This document shows, in pieces, positions 31,175 through 40,155 of a stretch of DNA of 64,000 bases. The notes beneath the pieces are model-generated. The model did not search any database. It had not been told where the DNA came from and saw only the letters and a list, made by a program, of their open reading frames with translations. The stretch comes from Exiguobacterium antarcticum DSM 14480 (GTDB lineage: Bacteria > Bacillota > Bacilli > Exiguobacteriales > Exiguobacteriaceae), in assembly GCF_000685865.1 (NCBI RefSeq), contig NZ_JMKS01000003.1:372001-436000 (forward strand), written 5' to 3'. Every line of letters starts with the position of its first letter. The first letter of the stretch is position 1. The translations under genes and the position numbers were made by a program.

Positions 31175-32266
31175 ATGATTTATTTGGATCATGCCGCCAC
31201 AACAGCGATGCACCCGGATGCGCTACAACAGTATCGACAAGCAGCAGAACGGGCGTATGGCAACAGTTCCTCGCTTCATGACGCGGGAGATGCCGCCCTC
31301 CAACTGCTCGACCAAGCACGTACTCAATTGATGACATGGTTACAGTTGACGGAAGGAACCATTATTTTTACAGGGAGTGGTTCGGAAGCCAATTACATTG
31401 CGTTAAGTCATTTATTGCGGCAAAGTAAAAAGACAACTGTCTTGACACTTATGTCAGAACACGATTCCGTGACCTTGCCCTTAAAACGATTGGCGACTAA
31501 AACGGTTACCATCAGCTTACAAGCGACAGGTGAGTTTGATTGGGTTCAATTCAAGGAAGCATGCACGGAAGAGGTCGGTGTCGTCTCGATCCAGCATGTC
31601 AATTCAGAGACCGGATTCATCTTTCCGATCGCAGACATCGCTGCTTTTTGCCGTCAACGTGGTCTTTTGTTTCATTGCGATGGTATTCAAGGATTTTTGA
31701 AACAACCGGTCCACTTGACAGATGTCGATGCCTATACGATCAGCAGTCATAAAGTGTACGGACCAAAAGGACTGGGTGCTGTCTATCTGCGTCGCCCCTT
31801 GTTCAGTCCCTACTATGAAGCCCATCATGAATACGGGATTCGTCCAGGAACGGTTGATGTCCCGGGGATTGCAGCTTTCCTGATGGCCTGCAGCCGCTAC
31901 CGAGAGGAAAATCAGCAGATCCAGACATCGAGCAAAAGATTTCGTGGTATGCTAAAAAAAAGACTTCCTTCTTCTCAGTATCAAATCATTGAATCGCCTC
32001 AACAACTCGACTCGATCTGTGCCATCCACACGAAACAACGGGATGGTCAATTCGTCCTTCTCGCCCTGAACCGCGCTGGGATTGCCGTCTCGGCGGGAAG
32101 TGCTTGTCGCGCAGGCGAAAACGGACCAAACGCGACCTTACGAGCGATCGGTTTTGATGATACGGCTGCGCATGGCTTAATCCGCCTGAGTTTTGGTCGA
32201 ATGACGACCGATGAAGAAGTGAAGCGATGTATCGATGTCCTTTGTTCTCTAGAGGACTCAGATTAA
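31175..32266 (+). CDS. nifS: Cysteine desulfurase, NadA-associated NifS type
   Basis: PLP-dependent desulfurase expected to supply sulfur for the NadA Fe-S cluster. The PLP lysine is K193 in ISSHKVYGPKG and the catalytic cysteine is C311 in SAGSACRAG; the fold begins IYLDHAATTAMHPDAL. At 363 residues it is shorter than YrvO at 5775-6905. AAAGGAT lies 11 bases before the ATG. Co-operonic with niaR and divergent from nadBCA, as in B. subtilis. Confidence 0.93.
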   Translation: MIYLDHAATTAMHPDALQQYRQAAERAYGNSSSLHDAGDAALQLLDQARTQLMTWLQLTEGTIIFTGSGSEANYIALSHLLRQSKKTTVLTLMSEHDSVTLPLKRLATKTVTISLQATGEFDWVQFKEACTEEVGVVSIQHVNSETGFIFPIADIAAFCRQRGLLFHCDGIQGFLKQPVHLTDVDAYTISSHKVYGPKGLGAVYLRRPLFSPYYEAHHEYGIRPGTVDVPGIAAFLMACSRYREENQQIQTSSKRFRGMLKKRLPSSQYQIIESPQQLDSICAIHTKQRDGQFVLLALNRAGIAVSAGSACRAGENGPNATLRAIGFDDTAAHGLIRLSFGRMTTDEEVKRCIDVLCSLEDSD

Positions 32267-32285
32267 TGGAAAGGTAGGAGTCGTC

Positions 32286-32828
32286 ATGGAAAGAAGACAA
32301 TCCGGGGAAGAACGCCGGCAAGAATTATTACAAATGATTCAGGAGAGCGAACGACCGGTCACTGGAACTAAACTTGCCAAGCAGGCAGGTGTCAGCCGCC
32401 AAGTCATCGTCCAGGATCTATCCTTATTAAAGGCAAAAGGATATCCTGTCGTCGCGACCGCACGCGGCTATTTGTTGAATGATCCAGAGCTCGACGCCTC
32501 ACGCCACATCAGAAAAGTCGTGTGCCGTCATGGTATTGATCAGCTGAAGGCAGAATGTGATGCGATCGTGGATGAAGGTGTCATCATCCGTGATGTCATC
32601 GTCGAACATCCGGTTTATGGATTTTTGACAGGAGAATTGATGCTGAAGAGCCGACGTGATGTTCGGGCTTTGATCGAACAATTAGAAGAGACACAAGCAA
32701 CACCTTTGTCTAGTTTGACCGATGGTGTCCATCTCCATACGCTTGAAGCCGATAGTGAAGCAGCACTCGAAGCGGCCATTGAAGCACTTGATCGTCTAGG
32801 TATTCTCGTCTCAGAACTGGATGCCTAA
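32286..32828 (+). CDS. niaR: Nicotinate-responsive repressor NiaR (YrxA)
   Basis: Repressor of NAD biosynthesis genes. The 180-residue protein has an N-terminal winged helix (ERRQELLQMI to SRQVIVQDLSLLKAKG, residues about 8-55) and a C-terminal 3H domain whose named histidines appear in VCRHGIDQL, VEHPVYGFL and DGVHLHTLEAD. The family binds nicotinic acid as corepressor. It is encoded 19 bases after nifS with TAGGAG upstream and a terminator after it, and probably controls both arms of the divergent promoter. Confidence 0.93.
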   Translation: MERRQSGEERRQELLQMIQESERPVTGTKLAKQAGVSRQVIVQDLSLLKAKGYPVVATARGYLLNDPELDASRHIRKVVCRHGIDQLKAECDAIVDEGVIIRDVIVEHPVYGFLTGELMLKSRRDVRALIEQLEETQATPLSSLTDGVHLHTLEADSEAALEAAIEALDRLGILVSELDA

Positions 32829-32866
32829 GCTGGACGCAACCACTCTCATCAGATAAGTGCCACATC

Positions 32867-32906
32867 AAAAAGGTCCATTCCGTCGAAAAAACGGAATGGA
32901 CCTTTT
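32867..32906. terminator. Bidirectional terminator between niaR and the CNNM gene
   Basis: AAAAGGTCCATTCCGT pairs with ACGGAATGGACCTTTT across a 6-7 base loop, giving A- and T-flanked arms for both convergent genes. Confidence 0.9.
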
Positions 32907-32915
32907 GGGAGTGCA

Positions 32916-34217
32916 TCATATGTGTTCATCTATCGATTCAGTGCCTGGTGCATCATTTGGAAAAGTCGCCAAAATCGTCCGGACACGCCGGTTTTCGACG
33001 TGAAGGACAGTGAAGCTGACTTGTCCATAAACCATCTGGGTTCCAGCTTCCGGAATGTGACCGACGTTCTCCATGATCCACCCACCAAGTGATTGGGCTT
33101 CCGTGTCTGGCATCTCCAGTCCGAACTGATGACAAAAATCTTCAATGTCATATTCGGCTAGACATTCATAACGGTTCGGACTCACTTGTTTGGTATATTC
33201 CAGTGACTCGTCGTGTTCATCCCAAATCTCACCGACTAGTTCTTCTAAAATGTCCTCGAGCGTGATCAACCCTGCCGTCCCACCAAATTCATCAAGCACG
33301 ACCGCCATATGGGATTGTTTGACCTTTAGCTCTGGTAACAGATCGATGATATGCGTTTGCGGGACGACAAACGAGACCGGTCGAATCAATTCTCGAATCT
33401 CAACGCGTCCATGTTTGACGAATTCTCGCAAAAAGTCACGTTCCGATAAGACACCGATGATATGATCAATCGAATCTTTATAGACCGGTAACCGCGAGAA
33501 TCCACCTTTTTGGACTTCACGTAAAATGTCATCAAAACTGTCATCGATGTCAATCGCTTGAATATCCGTTCGCGGTGTCAATGCTTCTTCGACCGTGACA
33601 TTCTTAAAGTCGACGGCTCGATGAACGATTTCCGCACTCGCTTCATCCATGATGCCTTCTTCCTGACTGATATCGACGAGGGCACGAAGTTCCTGTTCCG
33701 TGACAAGAGGTCCTTTCGGATTTGCCCCGATCAGTACCAACGCTGCTTGCCGTAACTTGAGGAATAAAAAGATGATCGGTTTAAAGAAGACTAAACATAG
33801 ATGCAACGGACTACTAATCCAAAATACATACGTTTCCGCATGTTCCCGCGCATAGGATTTAGGGATCAACTCACCAAACAACAAAATGAACAGAAACGTC
33901 AAGAAGACGATACTGATTTGTACCAACAAATCAGCTGATAACGATAACGCTAACCAGCCACCGATCATCGCTACACCAAGGTTAGACAGTGTATTCCCGA
34001 TCAAGATGGCCGTCAACGTCTCTTCGTAACGTTGCAACAGCCGGAGCGCTTGTGTCGCACGATGGCTACCCTCTTCCGACTGATGCAGGATTCGTAACCG
34101 ATTCGCACTAGATAACGCTGTTTCAGAAGACGAAAAGAATGCTGAAATGACTAGTAAGACGAAGAACCAGATGAACTGAATCGCGGGAAGTGGGTCCACG
34201 ATGCTCTCACACTCCAT
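32916..34217 (-). CDS. CNNM/HlyC-CorC family membrane protein with CBS pair
   Basis: Predicted divalent-cation (often Mg2+) efflux or transport protein of the UPF0053 group, 433 residues. The N-terminal DUF21/CNNM domain has about four membrane segments (FIWFFVLLVISAFFSSSETALSSA at about 14-37, and further ones to about 155). A CBS pair follows (TPRTDIQAIDIDDSFDDIL and HIIGVLSERDFLR, about 210-330), then the CorC/HlyC C-terminal domain with DEFGGTAGLITLEDILEELVG. The ATG at 34217 has only a weak site upstream (GAGAA); a GTG at 34199 behind GGAGTGTGAGAG is an alternative. It lies where B. subtilis has pheB-pheA. Confidence 0.88.
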   Translation of the reverse strand: MECESIVDPLPAIQFIWFFVLLVISAFFSSSETALSSANRLRILHQSEEGSHRATQALRLLQRYEETLTAILIGNTLSNLGVAMIGGWLALSLSADLLVQISIVFLTFLFILLFGELIPKSYAREHAETYVFWISSPLHLCLVFFKPIIFLFLKLRQAALVLIGANPKGPLVTEQELRALVDISQEEGIMDEASAEIVHRAVDFKNVTVEEALTPRTDIQAIDIDDSFDDILREVQKGGFSRLPVYKDSIDHIIGVLSERDFLREFVKHGRVEIRELIRPVSFVVPQTHIIDLLPELKVKQSHMAVVLDEFGGTAGLITLEDILEELVGEIWDEHDESLEYTKQVSPNRYECLAEYDIEDFCHQFGLEMPDTEAQSLGGWIMENVGHIPEAGTQMVYGQVSFTVLHVENRRVRTILATFPNDAPGTESIDEHI

Positions 34218-34249
34218 TTCTCAAATGAACTTGTTCAGATGCGTTAACC

Positions 34250-35545
34250 TTAGAATGATGACTCGATGAATTCGAATTCGAAGTCACGGATTCGAACGAC
34301 GTCTCCATCAATCGCACCCATCTTACGTAATTCTTCATCGACACCCATTTGACGTAATGTCCGCGCGAAACGTTTGATCGATTCTTCACGCATGAAGTTC
34401 GTCATCGTAAACAATTTCTCGATCCGCGGTCCTTTGATGACGAAGCAATCATCTTCATCTTTTGAAACCGTAAATCCAGCTTCAGGTGCTTCATAACCAT
34501 AGACAACACGTGGTGTCGCTGTTTTTTCTTCAAGTTCTTCCAGACCAAATTCAGGTGTCGCATCAACGAGGTCAGCAATCCGGAATAAGAGATCCCGTAA
34601 TCCTTGACGTGTCGCAGCAGAAATCGCAAAAACTTCTAAATCCGGGAAGGCTTCTTTAAAGGCTTCAAGATTTTCTTCGGCATCCGGCATATCCATCTTG
34701 TTTGCGACGACGACTTGCGGACGCTCCGTCAGACGAAGGTTGTAATCCGAAAGCTCTTTGTTGATGATGTTGTAATCATCAACCGGATCACGTCCTTCCA
34801 TTCCACTCATATCGATGACGTGGACGATGACTTTTGTCCGTTCGACGTGACGTAAGAACTGGTGACCAAGACCAACACCTTCGCTTGCGCCTTCAATCAG
34901 ACCGGGTAGATCGGCCATGATGAAACTGCGGCTATCTTCTGTTTCGACCACACCGATATTCGGTGTAATCGTCGTGAAGTGATACGCACCGATTTTCGGA
35001 CGGGCTGCTGAGACGATCGATAACATCGTCGATTTCCCGACACTTGGGAACCCGACCAGTCCGACATCTGCGAGCATTTTCAATTCGAGCTTCAAATACT
35101 TTTCTTGACCTGGTTCACCGTTTTCCGCATGTTCCGGAGCCGGGTTCGCTGGAGTCGCAAAACGTGAGTTCCCACGTCCACCGCGTCCACCTTTGGCAAC
35201 GATGGCTTGTTGTCCGTGATGGACGAGGTCGGCAATGACTGCATCCGTATCATCATCGTAGACGACCGTGCCCGGTGGTACTTTAACGACGAGATGGTCA
35301 GCCTTACGACCGTGCATCCCTTTTGACATCCCGTTTTCACCTTGAACCGCTTTGAAATGTCGTTTGTAACGGAAATCCATCAACGTCCGGAGTCCTTCAT
35401 CTACTTCGAGAACGACGTGAGCACCATGCCCACCATCTCCTCCAGCTGGACCACCATCTGGAACGTACTTTTCGCGACGGAACGCAACTTGCCCGCGTCC
35501 TCCATCTCCTGCTTTTACATAAATATTTACCTGATCGACAAACAT
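34250..35545 (-). CDS. obg: GTPase Obg
   Basis: Ribosome-associated GTPase needed for 50S maturation and linked to ppGpp. The 431-residue protein has the glycine-rich Obg fold (residues 1-158, e.g. [16 protein letters not shown] and [14 protein letters not shown]), a G domain with GFPSVGKS (165-172), DLPGLIEGA and NKMD, and the C-terminal OCT domain (about 350-425). AGGAGG precedes the ATG. Encoded after the Spo0B-like gene, as in Bacillus. Confidence 0.97.
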   Translation of the reverse strand: MFVDQVNIYVKAGDGGRGQVAFRREKYVPDGGPAGGDGGHGAHVVLEVDEGLRTLMDFRYKRHFKAVQGENGMSKGMHGRKADHLVVKVPPGTVVYDDDTDAVIADLVHHGQQAIVAKGGRGGRGNSRFATPANPAPEHAENGEPGQEKYLKLELKMLADVGLVGFPSVGKSTMLSIVSAARPKIGAYHFTTITPNIGVVETEDSRSFIMADLPGLIEGASEGVGLGHQFLRHVERTKVIVHVIDMSGMEGRDPVDDYNIINKELSDYNLRLTERPQVVVANKMDMPDAEENLEAFKEAFPDLEVFAISAATRQGLRDLLFRIADLVDATPEFGLEELEEKTATPRVVYGYEAPEAGFTVSKDEDDCFVIKGPRIEKLFTMTNFMREESIKRFARTLRQMGVDEELRKMGAIDGDVVRIRDFEFEFIESSF

Positions 35546-35560
35546 GTCAGATCCCTCCTA

Positions 35561-36046
35561 TTACTGTTCTTCCTCTACAGGAAGACTTTCGATTTCAATC
35601 ACACACTCATGTTCCGTCTGTGACTCGATCTCCATCGGCGTCACTAGATCTTTAAGGCGCGACATATCTAGTAGATCCCGATAGATCTCGATGGTCACGC
35701 CCTCATGAAAGGTCACGGATACTTCTCCATTTCCCACTTCTATCATGTCAATCGCAGCTTCTACAATCGTCGCAAGACGTGTATCATCCAACTGCTTTGG
35801 TCTTTCGATTACATCATATTCGACAGTTAGGCCTGTCCAATCTGCTCGTTGCAGTGTGAGCGCCGTTTTCGGTAATCCAATCAAGGAAAGTCGCCCTTCT
35901 CGTGACGCTTGTTCCCGGTAGACTGAACAAATCGATTCAACAGCCGCCTCGTCACCAATCGCGCTATAGGAACGAACGAGTTGCAATCGATTCAACCATT
36001 CGTGACGAAGTGACTTCAAAAGATCCAGTACCTGCTCATCCTTCAT
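35561..36046 (-). CDS. Spo0B-like sensor-kinase-type protein
   Basis: Short protein of 161 residues at the position of spo0B (between rpmA and obg). In sporulating bacilli Spo0B relays phosphate from Spo0F to Spo0A through a histidine in a helical hairpin. Here LRHEWLNRLQLVRSY carries the candidate phosphorylatable His at residue 15, and the rest resembles a degenerate GHKL ATPase domain (VEAAIDMI, around 100-107). The ATG at 36046 has AGGAGG at 8 bases. The ribosome-binding site abuts the terminator T-run after rpmA. The genus inferred here does not sporulate, so the role must differ or be vestigial. Confidence 0.78.
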   Translation of the reverse strand: MKDEQVLDLLKSLRHEWLNRLQLVRSYSAIGDEAAVESICSVYREQASREGRLSLIGLPKTALTLQRADWTGLTVEYDVIERPKQLDDTRLATIVEAAIDMIEVGNGEVSVTFHEGVTIEIYRDLLDMSRLKDLVTPMEIESQTEHECVIEIESLPVEEEQ

Positions 36047-36061
36047 CAGTCGTTCCCTCCT

Positions 36062-36102
36062 AAAAAAAACAGACCCTAACCCCTGAAAGTGGCTAGAGTC
36101 TG
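36062..36102 (-). terminator. Terminator between rpmA and the Spo0B-like gene
   Basis: CAGACTCTAGCC pairs with GGTTAGGGTCTG (36070-36102, imperfect) followed by T8 (36062-36069) that runs into the next gene's AGGAGGG. Confidence 0.82.
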
Positions 36103-36115
36103 CTTCATCGATCAC

Positions 36116-36394
36116 TTATGCTGGGTAAACGCTGACTTGTTTTTTGTCGCGTCCGAGACGTTCGAAACGAACGACACCAGTTGCAGTTGCGAAAAGTGTA
36201 TCATCGCCACCACGTCCGACGTTCATACCTGGGTGAATCTTCGTACCGCGTTGGCGGTAGAGGATTGAACCAGCAGAAACAGTTTGACCGTCTGCACGTT
36301 TCGCCCCAAGGCGTTTCGATTGCGAGTCACGACCGTTCTTTGTCGAACCTACCCCTTTTTTCGATGCGAAGAACTGAAGATTAAGTTTCAACAT
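36116..36394 (-). CDS. rpmA: 50S ribosomal protein L27 with cleavable N-terminus
   Basis: Structural protein near the peptidyl-transferase centre, 92 residues. The N-terminus [17 protein letters not shown] has the nine-residue extension found in Firmicutes, cut after LQFF by the protease Prp to expose the functional ASKKG end. The body ([28 protein letters not shown]) is canonical. AGGAGG lies upstream. The protease gene is immediately upstream in the operon. Confidence 0.98.
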   Translation of the reverse strand: MLKLNLQFFASKKGVGSTKNGRDSQSKRLGAKRADGQTVSAGSILYRQRGTKIHPGMNVGRGGDDTLFATATGVVRFERLGRDKKQVSVYPA

Positions 36395-36408
36395 GTGGAA
36401 TCCACCTC

Positions 36409-36747
36409 CTATATTTGTTCAAGTTGGATAAACTCACCGTAACTTTCAGCGATGGTTCCGAGTTGGACCAATGTCGCTTCGAGTAACAATTGGGTGCGTT
36501 CACTGACATCCGGTGCTAAGTCAGCATACGGTTCTACATAAAAGTAGCCACCTTCTTGTTGTTCTGCCATTTCAAGGAGCAGGACCTGCCCGAGCAGTGA
36601 TTCGATGGCATTGTATGCCCCGAAAATCACACTTGATGTGCCGGCACAGACTAAATCCAAACCAGGCTCAGCGAACTCGGCATGTCCTGTCACTTCGATG
36701 GAACGGATTAACTCCGCTTCATCTCGTCGAATCTTGACACGTATCAT
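36409..36747 (-). CDS. prp: Ribosomal-processing cysteine protease Prp
   Basis: Cuts the N-terminal extension of L27. The 112-residue protein has the catalytic pair H22 (TGHAEF) and C34 ([10 protein letters not shown]), at the same positions as in Staphylococcus aureus Prp. It starts three bases after the rplU stop and has no clear ribosome-binding site, so translation is probably coupled to rplU. Encoded between its two ribosomal-protein neighbours (B. subtilis ysxB). Confidence 0.94.
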   Translation of the reverse strand: MIRVKIRRDEAELIRSIEVTGHAEFAEPGLDLVCAGTSSVIFGAYNAIESLLGQVLLLEMAEQQEGGYFYVEPYADLAPDVSERTQLLLEATLVQLGTIAESYGEFIQLEQI

Positions 36748-36750
36748 GGC

Positions 36751-37059
36751 TTACGCTTCGATTTTCTCGATGCGGACCTTCGTGTAAGGTTGACGGTGAC
36801 CTTGCTTACGACGGTAGTTCTTTTTAGCTTTCATTTTGAAGACAGTGATCTTTTTCGCGCGAGCGTGTTTGATGACCGTTGCTACGACCTTCGCACCTTC
36901 TACGAGTGGAGCGCCGACTTTAACATCGTCACCACCAAGGATCAAGACTTCGCCGAATTCTACTGTGCTGTCGACGTCTGCGTTTAATTTCTCAACGTAG
37001 ATCTCTTGGCCAGCTTCGACTTTAACTTGTTTACCACCAGTTTTAATAATTGCGTACAT
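36751..37059 (-). CDS. rplU: 50S ribosomal protein L21
   Basis: Ribosomal protein of 102 residues: [15 protein letters not shown] at the start, [12 protein letters not shown] in the middle and the basic [16 protein letters not shown] tail. The ATG at 37059 has AGAGGAGG at proper spacing; a GTG three codons upstream overlaps that site. First gene of rplU-prp-rpmA behind a structured leader. Confidence 0.98.
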   Translation of the reverse strand: MYAIIKTGGKQVKVEAGQEIYVEKLNADVDSTVEFGEVLILGGDDVKVGAPLVEGAKVVATVIKHARAKKITVFKMKAKKNYRRKQGHRQPYTKVRIEKIEA

Positions 37060-37063
37060 TACG

Positions 37064-37170
37064 TGCACCTCCTCTTAGGAACTCAGACTCGCCATCACGG
37101 GCAGCGGATGCTTTAAGACCCGGTCTGTGCGGTTGTAGTCATTTGGGTGCTTCCAAACGAACTAACGTTA
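37064..37170 (-). promoter_or_regulatory. Structured leader of rplU (L21-leader type)
   Basis: About 105 bases between the promoter and rplU contain several complementary blocks, such as GACCGGGTC and the compact GCCCGTGATGGCGAGTC near the start codon. Firmicutes commonly have an autoregulatory L21 leader at this position; the family assignment is from location and structure potential only. Confidence 0.58.
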
Positions 37171-37173
37171 TTC

Positions 37174-37203
37174 AGAATACCAAACGATGAGGCAGATTGT
37201 CAA
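37174..37203 (-). promoter_or_regulatory. Promoter of rplU-prp-rpmA
   Basis: TTGACA (37198-37203) and TATTCT (37174-37179) on the minus strand, spacer 18 bases. Confidence 0.8.
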
Positions 37204-37219
37204 TAACGTTCTACCCGAA

Positions 37220-38560
37220 TTATTGTTGTCTTTTAACAAAGTCGTCACAGTCGACTTTTGTTCCCGTAAATAAAATTCCCGTTTCACCTTCTACAAGAAT
37301 CAGTTCGAGTGGACTTTCTTCAAGTAACAATGGACTGAGCGAAGCAAGGGGTGCCCGGACGACAGCGGCTTCGGCATACGTGGCGATTTCTTTTAAACGA
37401 GGTTCGAGTTGCCGATGAATCGCGATCCGAGACGGTTGTCCCTGATCGAGTGACCGTTCGAGTAATGACTTCCCGTGACGTTGCCGTGTCAGTTCACACA
37501 AGCCCATCTTCGTAAAACCATAAATTTCAACCTGTTTCGATTCGTGTGCGGCCCGTTCCTTCAAGAGTTGCGTCACCCGTGTCTGCCCTTTGCTCGAGCC
37601 ACGTAAAAAATCAACGGCAATCATTCCGCTAATATTACGTAAACGGAGTTGGCGCATGATTTCGACGGCTGCTGCTTCATTGATTTGATCAAAGGTCCGT
37701 TTTTGTTCCTTGACGGAAATCATTTTGCCGCTGTTGACATCGATGACGGTCATCGTCTCGACTTCCTCAATCAACAAGTATGCCCCACCGTCTAACCAGA
37801 CGACCTTATCGAGCGCTTTTTCGATCGTCCGGTCCACTTGCTCCATTGCGGGTAGGCGCCCTTTCACGACGGGTCGTTCAACCCGTAAGCCCATCTGTTC
37901 GAGTCGTTCTTTATCAAGTCGATGTGTCACCAGGGCTTCTTCGACATGACTCAGGCGTTTCGCTTCTTGAATGACCAACGATTCATCTTGTTCTAACGTC
38001 GTCTGTCGCAACATGTGCTGATGGCGTGCACGTAACTGGTTGAGTTCCGCAATCAGTACCGTGGCTTCGGCCTGTGCCGCCTCCGTCCGGTACAATAGCC
38101 CTTCTGCTGCTTCCAGTGTAATCCTCTTCGCGAGTTGTTGCTGGACAACAAGATCAAGCTTCCGGCTGAAGCGGACACGGCGACCATACGGGAAATAGAC
38201 AAGGAAACGTCCGCCATACGTAATATTTTGTGTGACTTTATGCTGTTTCGGTGTTGCCCCTTCCTTGACGACCTGTACGAGCAACGTCTGCCCGACTTGG
38301 ACGGCTTGTCCTATGGTCGGAACGTCCGGATAACGGCGTAGCGTCTCCAGTGTTTCGTTGATCGGCAAATACAGTGGCGTGCCATCCGTCGCAATCAAAA
38401 ATGCCGCCTCAAGCGTCGGATGCAATCGGTCGACCTTTGCATGGAGCAACGTCCCGACACGAATCTCATCCCGCATCCGTTCGTGGTATTCGATGACCCG
38501 ACCGCCTTCTACTAATGCCACCCGTTCCAAGGACGGGGTCTGTTCACTAATCCATTTCAT
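37220..38560 (-). CDS. rng: Ribonuclease E/G family endoribonuclease (RNase G-like), no zinc link
   Basis: Single-strand endoribonuclease of 446 residues for rRNA and mRNA processing. An S1-like segment lies at about 30-120; the DNase I-like catalytic half has D274 in VIDVNSGK and D317 in IAVDFLRG, both metal-binding aspartates. After GLCELTRQRHGKSLLERS the family normally has a CPxCxGxG zinc link that holds the dimer; here the sequence continues LDQGQPSRIAIH with no cysteine pair. The ATG at 38560 has GGAGG at 7 bases. B. subtilis lacks this enzyme. The location between minD and rplU replaces spoIVFAB. Confidence 0.9.
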   Translation of the reverse strand: MKWISEQTPSLERVALVEGGRVIEYHERMRDEIRVGTLLHAKVDRLHPTLEAAFLIATDGTPLYLPINETLETLRRYPDVPTIGQAVQVGQTLLVQVVKEGATPKQHKVTQNITYGGRFLVYFPYGRRVRFSRKLDLVVQQQLAKRITLEAAEGLLYRTEAAQAEATVLIAELNQLRARHQHMLRQTTLEQDESLVIQEAKRLSHVEEALVTHRLDKERLEQMGLRVERPVVKGRLPAMEQVDRTIEKALDKVVWLDGGAYLLIEEVETMTVIDVNSGKMISVKEQKRTFDQINEAAAVEIMRQLRLRNISGMIAVDFLRGSSKGQTRVTQLLKERAAHESKQVEIYGFTKMGLCELTRQRHGKSLLERSLDQGQPSRIAIHRQLEPRLKEIATYAEAAVVRAPLASLSPLLLEESPLELILVEGETGILFTGTKVDCDDFVKRQQ

Positions 38561-38575
38561 CTTCATTCCTCCATG

Positions 38576-38615
38576 AAAAATAGACTAGAAGCATAAAACC
38601 CTTCTAGTCTATTTT
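38576..38615. terminator. Terminator between minD and rng
   Basis: AAAAATAGACTAGAAG pairs perfectly with CTTCTAGTCTATTTTT around a short loop; on the minus strand the T5 tract is four bases from the rng ribosome-binding site. Confidence 0.88.
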
Positions 38616-38623
38616 TCCCCATC

Positions 38624-39472
38624 TTATTTCATGCCAAGCATTTTTTTCAGCTTCACGAAAAATCCTTTTTGTGGTTGTTCCATGATATCGAGCAGAGGGA
38701 CCGACTCCCCCAGAATCCGTCGCGTGATGTTCCGGTAACCGAGACCGGCCCGGTTATCCGGATTCATCGTCACAGGGACACCTCGGTGCGACGCCGCGAT
38801 GACTTCCTCATCATCGACAATCAATCCGAGCAGATCAATCGACAAGATACGCATGATTTCATCGATATCGAGCATATCACCCGATGCCATCATATGCGAA
38901 CGGACACGGTTGACGACAAGTTTCGGCACGATCTTACGTTCCGAACGTTCGAGCATCCCGATGATCCGGTCTGCGTCTTGGACCGCCGCTTTTTCTGGCG
39001 TCGTGACGATGACCGCTTCGTCTGCACCGGCAATCGCGTTCATGAACCCTTGTTCAATCCCGGCCGGGCAGTCAATCAAAACAAATTCGTAGTCCAGTTT
39101 TAACGTATCAATGATGGCTTTTACCTGTTCCGGTGTGACGGATGATTTATCCTTAGACTGGGCAGCAGGTAACAGGTACATTTCTTCAAAACGTTTATCA
39201 CGAACGAGGGCTTGATGCAGTTTACATTGCCCGGTCACGACATCAACAATGTTGTAGATACTTCGGTTGTCGAGTCCAAGTACGATATCCAGATTCCGAA
39301 GACCGATATCCGTATCGACGAGACAAACCGAATGGCCCATCAGCGCAAGTGCTGTACCGATGTTTGCGGTTGTCGTCGTTTTCCCGACTCCACCTTTACC
39401 AGATGTGACGACGATGGCACGCCCCACATGCGTTTTCGCATCTCTATGTACCTGTTCTTTCACTTGTTCCAT
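38624..39472 (-). CDS. minD: Septum site-determining ATPase MinD
   Basis: Membrane-associated ParA-type ATPase that recruits MinC to block polar division. The 282-residue protein has the deviant Walker motif GKGGVGKTT (residues 25-33), DTDIGLRNLD, LIDCPAGIE, and a C-terminal amphipathic helix (FFVKLKKMLGM). Compared with B. subtilis MinD it carries about 16 extra residues before the first strand (GRAIVVTSG). GAGGGTGA precedes the ATG and overlaps the minC stop. Confidence 0.96.
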   Translation of the reverse strand: MEQVKEQVHRDAKTHVGRAIVVTSGKGGVGKTTTTANIGTALALMGHSVCLVDTDIGLRNLDIVLGLDNRSIYNIVDVVTGQCKLHQALVRDKRFEEMYLLPAAQSKDKSSVTPEQVKAIIDTLKLDYEFVLIDCPAGIEQGFMNAIAGADEAVIVTTPEKAAVQDADRIIGMLERSERKIVPKLVVNRVRSHMMASGDMLDIDEIMRILSIDLLGLIVDDEEVIAASHRGVPVTMNPDNRAGLGYRNITRRILGESVPLLDIMEQPQKGFFVKLKKMLGMK

Positions 39473-39477
39473 ATCTG

Positions 39478-40152
39478 TCACCCTCTTTCACTATCAATCG
39501 CAAACTGATCCATCCGCGCAAGCGGGACGGTTTGAAGACGGGAAAATTCAACCCCTGTGTCTCCTACAAAAGCACAACCCATTTCTAATGCCTTTAACGG
39601 CGCATCATCCGGATCTTCGTAGACGAAGTCGGAAATCGAAATCCATTTGGGTTGCAAGATACTTGCGGCAATCACAGCTTGCTGATTCCCACCCTTCCCT
39701 GCATGAACGGTTCCCCGCAATGCGCCGAGACAATAAATACTGCCCGTCGCATGCACGACGGCCCCGGGATTGATGTCGCCGATGACGACAATCGACCCTT
39801 CGACGTCTACGACATGCCCACTGCGGGCCGTGCCGCCAAAGTAATGAAACGTTCGTTCGCCGTAGAGCGCTTTCGCTTCATCCTTCGTCAGACACTCACT
39901 GTCGTAGCCGTTAAACGAAAATGAATCATGACGCGCGACGATGGACTCGACAGCCGTCACAACGCCTTCGTCGACATAACGTCGACCGAAGAAGAAGGTA
40001 ATCGGCACGGCGCGTCCGTTCTCGACGGATTTGTCGGCAAGCGTCAATTCTAAATCGTCAAGAAATTCATCCACACTGCACCTTTCATTTACATAGACGG
40101 CGAGGCCACCACGATGACCTTTCATCGTTACATAACGCTTACGCTCAATCAT
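39478..40152 (-). CDS. minC: Septum site-determining protein MinC
   Basis: Inhibitor of FtsZ assembly carried by MinD. The 224-residue protein has an N-terminal alpha/beta domain (about 1-100) and a C-terminal beta-helix domain with the glycine repeats ARSGHVVDVEGSIVVIGDINPGA and ATGSIYCLGALRGTVHAG. AAGAGGATG precedes the ATG, three bases after mreD. Confidence 0.94.
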   Translation of the reverse strand: MIERKRYVTMKGHRGGLAVYVNERCSVDEFLDDLELTLADKSVENGRAVPITFFFGRRYVDEGVVTAVESIVARHDSFSFNGYDSECLTKDEAKALYGERTFHYFGGTARSGHVVDVEGSIVVIGDINPGAVVHATGSIYCLGALRGTVHAGKGGNQQAVIAASILQPKWISISDFVYEDPDDAPLKALEMGCAFVGDTGVEFSRLQTVPLARMDQFAIDSERG

Positions 40153-40155
40153 GAC

